A stretch of DNA of 64,000 nucleotides from Gordonia sp. OPL2 (GTDB taxonomy: Bacteria; Actinomycetota; Actinomycetes; Mycobacteriales; Mycobacteriaceae): assembly GCF_003797825.1 (NCBI RefSeq), contig NZ_RKME01000008.1, positions 1-64,000 of the forward strand, given 5' to 3'. Made by a program: the position numbers and the translations under genes. This document shows, one piece after another, positions 58,651 through 64,000 of the stretch. The notes below the pieces were generated by a model, which saw only the letters and a list, made by a program, of their open reading frames with translations, was not told the origin of the DNA and ran no database searches. Numbering within the stretch: the first letter of the stretch is position 1; each line of letters begins with the position of its first letter.

Positions 58651-60294
58651 ATGAAGTTCAATCTGGCCGATGTGTTCGAGACGGTTGCCGACGCGGTGCC
58701 CGAGCGCATCGCGTTGAGTTATGAGGGACGGCAGATCAGCTATGCCGAACTCGACGGTCTCGCCAACCAGGTCGCACATCTGCTGTCGGGCGCCGGGATC
58801 GGTGCGCACGACAACGTGTCGCTGTTCCTCAAGAACAGCGTGGAACACGTGACGAGCCTGCTCGGACTGCTCAAGATCCGTGCCGTACCCGTCAACATCA
58901 ACTATCGCTACACCAACGCTGAACTGCAGTACATCTTCGACAACTCCGACTCGCGCGCGATCATCGTCGAGGTGCCCGAGCATCAGCGCAGTGTCGCCGC
59001 CCTGCTGCCCGAGTTGTCCACGGTGCGTGCCGTCTTCGTGATCGGCGAGGTCGTCGACGAGTTGGCCGCGGCGGCGGCCGACCTGCCAGGCGGACGTACC
59101 GTGCAGATCGTGTCGTTCGCCGATACTGCGCAGCAGTCCACCGAGCGGGACTTCGAGGCCCGCAACGGTGAGGAGCTCTACCTGCTGTACACGGGTGGCA
59201 CCACCGGATACCCGAAGGGTGTCATGTGGCAACACGACGACTTCTTCCGCAAGCCGCTCTCGGGTGGCAACCCGTACGGTGACGCGCGCAAGGACCTCGA
59301 CGAGATCGCCACGGCGGTCAAGGATTTCCCATCGATGGCGTTCCTGCTGGCAGCGCCGCTGATGCACGGTGCCGCGTCGTACTCACTGTTCACGTTCTTC
59401 ACCCTGGGCGGGCGACTCGTCATCCAGCGGGACTTCAACCCGGAGGCGATCGTGTCCGAGGTGGAGAAGGAGAAGGTGCAGATCATCCTCATCGTGGGCG
59501 ACGCGATGGGTATGCCGCTCGTCGAGGAGTTCGAACGTCGCGCCGGCGAGGTCGACCTGTCGTCGCTGTTCTCGGTCACCTCGGGTGGCGCCATCTGGTC
59601 GCAGCACGTGCGTGACCGGTTCCTCGGGGTGAAGCCGGATCTGGTGCTGCGCGACAACTTCGGTGCCTCGGAGTCCGGAAACGACGGCGAGATCATGATG
59701 GACGACAACGGCAACCTGCGGGTGCCGCCGACCGAGAAGATGATGGTCGTCGACGAACGCCACAACAAGATCGAGCCGGGCTCCGGCGAGGTCGGCTACA
59801 TCGCCCGCATCGGCAACGTCCCGCTCGGCTACTACAAGGACGAGGAGAAGAGCGCCAAGACGTTCCCGACCCTGGCCGACGGCACGCGCATATCGATTCT
59901 CGGCGACATGGGTACCGTCGAGGCCGACGGCAGCATCGTGTTCCTCGGTCGCGGCTCGCAGTGCATCAACACCGGTGGTGAGAAGGTGTACGCGGAAGAG
60001 GTCGAAGCCACGCTGCACGCCCACCCGGCGGTGGCGGATGCGTTGGTGGTGCCGGTACCGGACGAGCGATACGGCCAGCGTGTCGCAGCGGTCATCGCGG
60101 TCGCCGACGGTGCGATCGAGCCGACACTGGACGAGATCCAGGAGCACTGCCGCGAAACCCTGGCCCGCTACAAGGTGCCCCGCACCGTGGTCTATGTCGA
60201 CGAGGTCAAGCGGACACCGGCCGGCAAGGCCGACTATCGGTGGGCGAAGTCCGCGGCGGCAGCGGCGGGAGAGACCGCAGGCGCGGCTAGCTGA
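58651..60294 (+). CDS. Acyl-CoA synthetase (FadD19/FadD17-like)
   Basis: A 547-residue adenylate-forming ligase. The P-loop is LLYTGGTTGYPKGVMWQHDD near residue 178. Further motifs are LRDNFGASESGNDGEIMM near 335, GDMGTVEADGSIVFLGRGSQCINTGGEKVYAEEVE near 420 and the C-terminal catalytic Lys in TPAGKADYRW. It resembles FadD19/FadD17 of sterol side-chain activation; context supports steroid-24-oyl or cholestenoyl-CoA formation. ATG 58651 has a GAGGGAG site. The gene closes the KstR-region operon, and its end overlaps by 8 bp the convergent permease gene. Confidence 0.88.
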   Translation: MKFNLADVFETVADAVPERIALSYEGRQISYAELDGLANQVAHLLSGAGIGAHDNVSLFLKNSVEHVTSLLGLLKIRAVPVNINYRYTNAELQYIFDNSDSRAIIVEVPEHQRSVAALLPELSTVRAVFVIGEVVDELAAAAADLPGGRTVQIVSFADTAQQSTERDFEARNGEELYLLYTGGTTGYPKGVMWQHDDFFRKPLSGGNPYGDARKDLDEIATAVKDFPSMAFLLAAPLMHGAASYSLFTFFTLGGRLVIQRDFNPEAIVSEVEKEKVQIILIVGDAMGMPLVEEFERRAGEVDLSSLFSVTSGGAIWSQHVRDRFLGVKPDLVLRDNFGASESGNDGEIMMDDNGNLRVPPTEKMMVVDERHNKIEPGSGEVGYIARIGNVPLGYYKDEEKSAKTFPTLADGTRISILGDMGTVEADGSIVFLGRGSQCINTGGEKVYAEEVEATLHAHPAVADALVVPVPDERYGQRVAAVIAVADGAIEPTLDEIQEHCRETLARYKVPRTVVYVDEVKRTPAGKADYRWAKSAAAAAGETAGAAS

Positions 60295-61585
60295 TCGACA
60301 ACCCCGCCCAGAGCGCGACGACCGCCGCGGCCAACGTCGGCGGAACCGTCAACGCACCCAGCATCAAGTACTGACGTGATGCCGGGTGCGCGCTCTGCCG
60401 GTGCATCACATCGCGCCACAAGAGGTTTGCCAGCGACCCGAAGTAGGCGAGGTTCGGGCCGATGTTCACCCCGAGGAGTACGGCGAGCACCAAGGCCGGC
60501 TGGTGGGCCACCAAGGGCACGAGGAGAAGGGTCGCGGGCAGGTTGTTGAGCAGGTTCGCCAGAACCGCCGCGAGCGCCGCGACTCCCAGCAGTGCGAACA
60601 ACCCTGTGCCCGAAGGGATCAACGAGCTGACGGCGTCACCCAGCGGTCCTTGACGGACGGGCAGGATGATGACGCCCAGCGCGGCGACGAAGGCCAGGAA
60701 CGGCACGTTGATCGCTCGGACCGTGTGGGCGAGGGTCTCTGCCGGCGCGCGGAACAACAACGGCGTCACCATGATCAGCGCCCCGATGCCGGCAACCGCC
60801 GCCAGCGGGATGCCGAGCGGTTCGGCGACGACGAAGGCCACCAGCAGCAGTCCCAACGCGATGAGGACGGCACGCGGAGTGTGCGGGGCCGGAACCTCCG
60901 GCGCAGTTCTCGAGCTGTCCGCGCACTCGGCGCCGTCCCCGTCGCCCCGCCGCGGAGAGGGTGCCGCGAGCGCGTCGGCGAAGAACCACCGAAAGATCAG
61001 ATACTCGACGACGATCGCGACCACCCATGGCGCTGCCATGAGGCCGGTGAAGCCCAGGAACGTCAGGCCGGTGGCGCCGAAGGCCAGGAGGTTGGTCAGG
61101 TTCGAGACCGGGAACAGCGTGGACGCGCTGTTGGCGAGGTGGTTGCTGGCGTAGGCCACCGGCGCGATCCGCGCACCGACACGGCGAGCCGTGGCGACCG
61201 CCACCGGGGTCAACAACACGATCGTCGTATCGATGGACAGGACGGCCGTCGTGGCGGCGGCCACCAGGAAGACGATGCGCAGCAAGCGATTCGGCGATGA
61301 CCGGCTCCACCCCGCAAGCACTGTACCGATCCAGGTGAAGACCCCGGTGCGGGCGCACACATCCGCGACCACGAGCATCGCTGCCAGGAAACCGATCGTC
61401 GGTGCCATGAACCAGATCTCGTCGAGGGCGTCGTCGAGATCGGTCAGGCCCAGCAGCACCACCAGCACGGCGACGGGCACCGCGACGAGCGCGGCCGGAA
61501 TCCGCCGTGCACCGACCGTCGCGATGATGACGATCACCAGGAGCGCGACGGCGATGATGCTGCCGACGACGCCGGAGGCCGACAC
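60287..61585 (-). CDS. SLC13/ArsB-type anion permease
   Basis: A 432-residue integral membrane protein with about ten to twelve hydrophobic segments. SIDTTIVLLTPVAVATARRVGA near residue 118, HLANSASTLFPVSNLTNLLAF near 148 and NLLNNLPATLLLVPLVAH near 340 are typical of ArsB and SLC13 (arsenite, citrate, phosphate or sulfate) permeases. No arsenic regulator or arsenate reductase is nearby, so the anion is unknown. GTG start 61585. It lies 6 bp after the MFS gene on the same strand, so they may be co-transcribed. Confidence 0.85.
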   Translation of the reverse strand: MSASGVVGSIIAVALLVIVIIATVGARRIPAALVAVPVAVLVVLLGLTDLDDALDEIWFMAPTIGFLAAMLVVADVCARTGVFTWIGTVLAGWSRSSPNRLLRIVFLVAAATTAVLSIDTTIVLLTPVAVATARRVGARIAPVAYASNHLANSASTLFPVSNLTNLLAFGATGLTFLGFTGLMAAPWVVAIVVEYLIFRWFFADALAAPSPRRGDGDGAECADSSRTAPEVPAPHTPRAVLIALGLLLVAFVVAEPLGIPLAAVAGIGALIMVTPLLFRAPAETLAHTVRAINVPFLAFVAALGVIILPVRQGPLGDAVSSLIPSGTGLFALLGVAALAAVLANLLNNLPATLLLVPLVAHQPALVLAVLLGVNIGPNLAYFGSLANLLWRDVMHRQSAHPASRQYLMLGALTVPPTLAAAVVALWAGLSIS

Positions 61586-61591
61586 GACCGG

Positions 61592-63310
61592 TCAGTCCGC
61601 AGTGGTGTCCGTGCGCGACGGCGCCGAGGCATCGGTGGTCCGCGCGCCGACACCGACGTCCTCGTGCCGCTCACCGTCGGCTTCCGTGCCGTCGTCGGTC
61701 CTCGGGGCATCCGGCGAGACGGCGACAACCCGGCGAGGGGCGAGCCACGCGAGGACGAACGCGCTCGCGACGAGGATGGCGCCGAGGACGATGTACGCCT
61801 GTCGCATCGGCTCGAGGAACGCGTTCTGGGCGTCGTGGGCGATCTGCGTCGCCAGTGGTCCGGCGCGGTCCGCGAGGCGCTCGACGACGGCCGTCGCCTC
61901 GGCGAGCGAGCGTCGGATGTGGTCGGCGGCCTGACCGGCCTGCTGCACGAGCATCTGACCCCCGAGCTGATCTCCGGCGGCGATGCGTTGTTCGCCGGCG
62001 GCGGTCAACTGGGTGCGTGCGTTGTCGGCGACGGCACCGATCCGGTTCGAATAGCCCGCCGCCATGATGCTGCCGGCCACCGCGATCCCGATGGCCGCGC
62101 CGATCTCGCGTGCCGTGTCGTTGACGGCGGACCCGATCCCCTGGTTGTCCAGGGGTGTGTTCGACATGATGGCGGTCGTCGACGATGCCGTCGCGAGTCC
62201 GATCCCGATGGCGCACAACACGATGATCCAGATCGCGGTCCAGTACGTCTCGTAGTGGACGACCCCGAGCAGGACGATGCCCACGCCGGCCAGCAGGATG
62301 CCGCCGGCCAAGACGAAGCGCAATGCGTCGAACCGGACCGCCAGCCAGTTGCCCAGCAGGGCGAAGGTGCCGACTCCCGCCACCATCGGCATGAGCGCAA
62401 ACGCCGACTGCAACGGGGAGTACCCGAAGACCAGCTGCAGCTGCTGCAGCATCAGATAGAACACGCCGAACGACGCGAAGAACTGCATGGCGATCGCCAG
62501 AGAGCCCGACCCGAATGCGCGGTTGGTGAAGAGGCGGACGTCCAGGAGTGGTGATTCCCGGCGCAATTCGAGGAACACGAACGCGACCACGAGGATGACT
62601 CCGCCGATCAGCCCGATCAGGACCAGCGGATCGGCCCAGCCGCGGTGCGGTGCCTCCAACAACCCGAGCACGACACCGGTGATGCCCAGGATCGACGTCA
62701 GTGAACCGGCGACGTCGAACCGTCCGGGGCTGCTGTCGCGGGAACTGCCGATGGTGAAACACAGTGCCGCGGTCACGACCGCCGACGCGGCGAACGTGAT
62801 GAAGATCGAATGCCAGGTGAAGAACTCCAGCAGGATGCCGGTGACGAGGAAACCGGCGATCGCACCGCCGCCCGCAACAGCGGCCCAGATGCTCACCCCG
62901 AGCGCGCGGCGACTCTCCGGCACACCGGAGGTGATCAGCGACAGCGTCGTCGGCATGATCAGTGCGGCGCCCACGCCCGCGAGCACCCGGGTGGCGATCA
63001 GCTGCGTCGGATCGCTGATCCACACGGGCAGCACCGACGCCACGGCGAAGACGAACAGTCCGACGATGAGGACACCGCGTCGTCCGAACCGGTCACCGAT
63101 CGCACCGGCCGGCAGCAGCAGCGCGGCGAGGGCGAGCGTGTAGCCGTCGACGATCCAGGTCATCTGGCCGGAGTCGGCGCCGGTGTCGATCGCGATATCG
63201 GGGAGCGCGGTGTTGAGCGCGGCCATCGCGGCGACGACCATGCTGACCGCGGCGCATGCGATCGTGATCAGCCAGACCGAGCGGAGATCGGTGGAACGCA
63301 ACCTCGTCAT
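61592..63310 (-). CDS. DHA2-family (14-TM) MFS drug exporter
   Basis: A 572-residue transporter with about fourteen membrane spans. The N-terminal WIVDGYTLALAALLLPAGAIGDRFGRRGVLIVG near residue 50 is the DHA2 hallmark, followed by RVLAGVGAALIMPTTLSLI near 110. A hydrophilic loop with TQLTAAGEQRIAAGDQL precedes the last spans, and the C-terminal tail of about 50 residues is charged and Asp/Thr-rich. It probably exports drugs or lipophilic compounds by proton antiport. ATG 63310 follows an AAGGG site. A small membrane-peptide gene is divergent to it. Confidence 0.9.
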   Translation of the reverse strand: MTRLRSTDLRSVWLITIACAAVSMVVAAMAALNTALPDIAIDTGADSGQMTWIVDGYTLALAALLLPAGAIGDRFGRRGVLIVGLFVFAVASVLPVWISDPTQLIATRVLAGVGAALIMPTTLSLITSGVPESRRALGVSIWAAVAGGGAIAGFLVTGILLEFFTWHSIFITFAASAVVTAALCFTIGSSRDSSPGRFDVAGSLTSILGITGVVLGLLEAPHRGWADPLVLIGLIGGVILVVAFVFLELRRESPLLDVRLFTNRAFGSGSLAIAMQFFASFGVFYLMLQQLQLVFGYSPLQSAFALMPMVAGVGTFALLGNWLAVRFDALRFVLAGGILLAGVGIVLLGVVHYETYWTAIWIIVLCAIGIGLATASSTTAIMSNTPLDNQGIGSAVNDTAREIGAAIGIAVAGSIMAAGYSNRIGAVADNARTQLTAAGEQRIAAGDQLGGQMLVQQAGQAADHIRRSLAEATAVVERLADRAGPLATQIAHDAQNAFLEPMRQAYIVLGAILVASAFVLAWLAPRRVVAVSPDAPRTDDGTEADGERHEDVGVGARTTDASAPSRTDTTAD

Positions 63311-63482
63311 CGTCACCCTTCGAAGCGGTACCTGCCGAACGTGTTGCCTGATCGTTATCGCGACACGCAGTGTGGGAGACCACCATCTTGATGCAACATG
63401 TGACACATTTATCACTGCAGTAACAAGAACCCGGCAGCTGTCCTCTTGGTCAATCGTCCGGGACTACCGAAAGTGAGAGATC

Positions 63483-63623
63483 ATGGCCTCACCTCAGGTC
63501 GCCTCTTCACAAGGTACCGACTACACACCTGTTCGCGTACATGTATGGCGTGTGGTGTCGATGCTCGCGGCACTGGTCGCGGTCGTCGCCGGCCTCCTCG
63601 TCATCGTGACGTCGGCGGCCTGA
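63483..63623 (+). CDS. Small single-span membrane protein (46 aa), function unknown
   Basis: 46 residues, too short for usual gene calling. It starts MASPQVASSQGTDYTPV and has one hydrophobic span (about residues 24-44, LAALVAVVAGLLVIVTSAA). A GAGAGA site precedes ATG 63483. Codon use is normal for the region. It is divergent from the DHA2 exporter across 172 bp that hold its likely promoter; I see no operator there. I do not recognise a family. Confidence 0.6.
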   Translation: MASPQVASSQGTDYTPVRVHVWRVVSMLAALVAVVAGLLVIVTSAA

Positions 63624-63688
63624 CTGCGCCAGACGTGACTGCGCCCCGCCGAGCGGACTCGACGAGGCGCAGCGGACGAACTCGTGGG

Positions 63689-64000
63689 TCAGGCGGCGTG
63701 CTTCTCGATGACGCCGCCGACGCGGGGCAGTGCCGCGATGACGTAGCCCTTGGCCTTGCCGCGCAAGGAGTTGTAGGCCTTAGCGAGCGCAGGCTTCGCA
63801 GTGGCCGCCTGATCGTCGGTGACGGTCAGCAGTGCCTCGGCGACCGCGTCGTCGTTGGCGACGAGATGATCGGCGAAGGCGATGCCCGTGGGACGCGAAT
63901 CCCAGAACGGCGCGAGGGCCGACAGGAAGTCCGGCAGCATCTTGTCCGTCGCGGACGCGACCACCCCCGGCTTGACCTTCTGGGCGGCCGCGTAGGCCGT
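63689..64000 (-). CDS. Hypothetical protein (cut by the right edge; possibly DUF6918)
   Basis: The C-terminal 103 residues of a gene that continues beyond base 64000. The visible part reads through from the edge (TAYAAAQKVKPGVVASATDK) and includes MLPDFLSALAPFWDSRP, AEALLTVTDDQA and AYNSLRGKAKGYVIAALPRVGGVIEKHAA. The pattern recalls a conserved actinobacterial family, perhaps DUF6918, but I am not sure. It is helical-looking, without membrane span in this part. No function is known. Confidence 0.75.
   Translation of the reverse strand, partial: TAYAAAQKVKPGVVASATDKMLPDFLSALAPFWDSRPTGIAFADHLVANDDAVAEALLTVTDDQAATAKPALAKAYNSLRGKAKGYVIAALPRVGGVIEKHAA

Overview
This 64 kb window is high-GC actinobacterial chromosome, most likely from a mycolic-acid-containing member of Mycobacteriales, with Gordonia the best guess (inference). 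The reasons are an antigen-85-like secreted esterase, mycofactocin-type dehydrogenases, a KstR-controlled cholesterol side-chain operon, and many ATGA or GTGA stop/start overlaps. I see no rRNA, tRNA, transposase, integrase or CRISPR array. The window is chromosomal catabolic and transport genes, decorated with two families of short intergenic repeats.

Layout. 0.3-1.9 kb: a hydrolase and a divergent TetR regulator. 1.9-6.3 kb: two cobalamin riboswitches facing each other. One drives a btuF-btuC-btuD-like importer on the + strand; the other drives a second, paralogous binding protein on the - strand. 6.3-12.5 kb: an overlapping operon betT-betB-betA-DUF5996 for choline uptake and oxidation to glycine betaine. 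12.9-15.5 kb: clpC and a long terminator hairpin. 15.6-26.9 kb: mixed genes, namely a crotonase, a DUF305/LVIVD secreted pair, an SGNH hydrolase, an acyltransferase-3, an MFS exporter, a DinB-like protein with a divergent WYL regulator, and an AceE-like thiamine enzyme.

26.9-38.2 kb is the phenylacetate degradation region: paaI, an EthD protein, paaZ, a TetR regulator (paaR-like), two crotonases, paaH, paaABCDE and paaK. Three similar palindromic operators sit in front of the paaZ, crotonase and paaA units. paaJ thiolase is not in the window. 38.2-44.6 kb: an AraC regulator, an NDMA-dependent (mycofactocin-type) alcohol dehydrogenase with an aldehyde dehydrogenase, a MaoC hydratase, 3-hydroxyisobutyryl-CoA hydrolase and an enoyl-CoA hydratase. 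44.7-49.1 kb: VWA, MoxR AAA+ and a mycofactocin-coupled SDR in one overlapping operon, then a second such SDR and an MftR-like regulator.

50.3-60.3 kb is the cholesterol side-chain block: kstR, fadE34, fadE28, fadE29, chsH2, chsH1, ltp2 and an acyl-CoA synthetase, with two perfect KstR boxes. The window closes with an anion permease, a DHA2-type MFS exporter, a 46-residue membrane peptide, and a gene cut by the right edge.

The most unusual signal is a repeat family with core CCTGAGGAGCGAG...CGTCACGAAGGG, present at five loci. In paaB it lies inside the gene as three in-frame 39-bp units that add a 13-residue tandem repeat to the N-terminus. Between fadE29 and chsH2 a 323-bp module with five 42-bp units is flanked by a 34-bp duplication of the fadE29 3' end. 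That recreates the ATGA stop/start junction at both ends, so the repeat itself forms an open reading frame that is translationally coupled on both sides. A second, 21-bp-period repeat family occurs at two loci.
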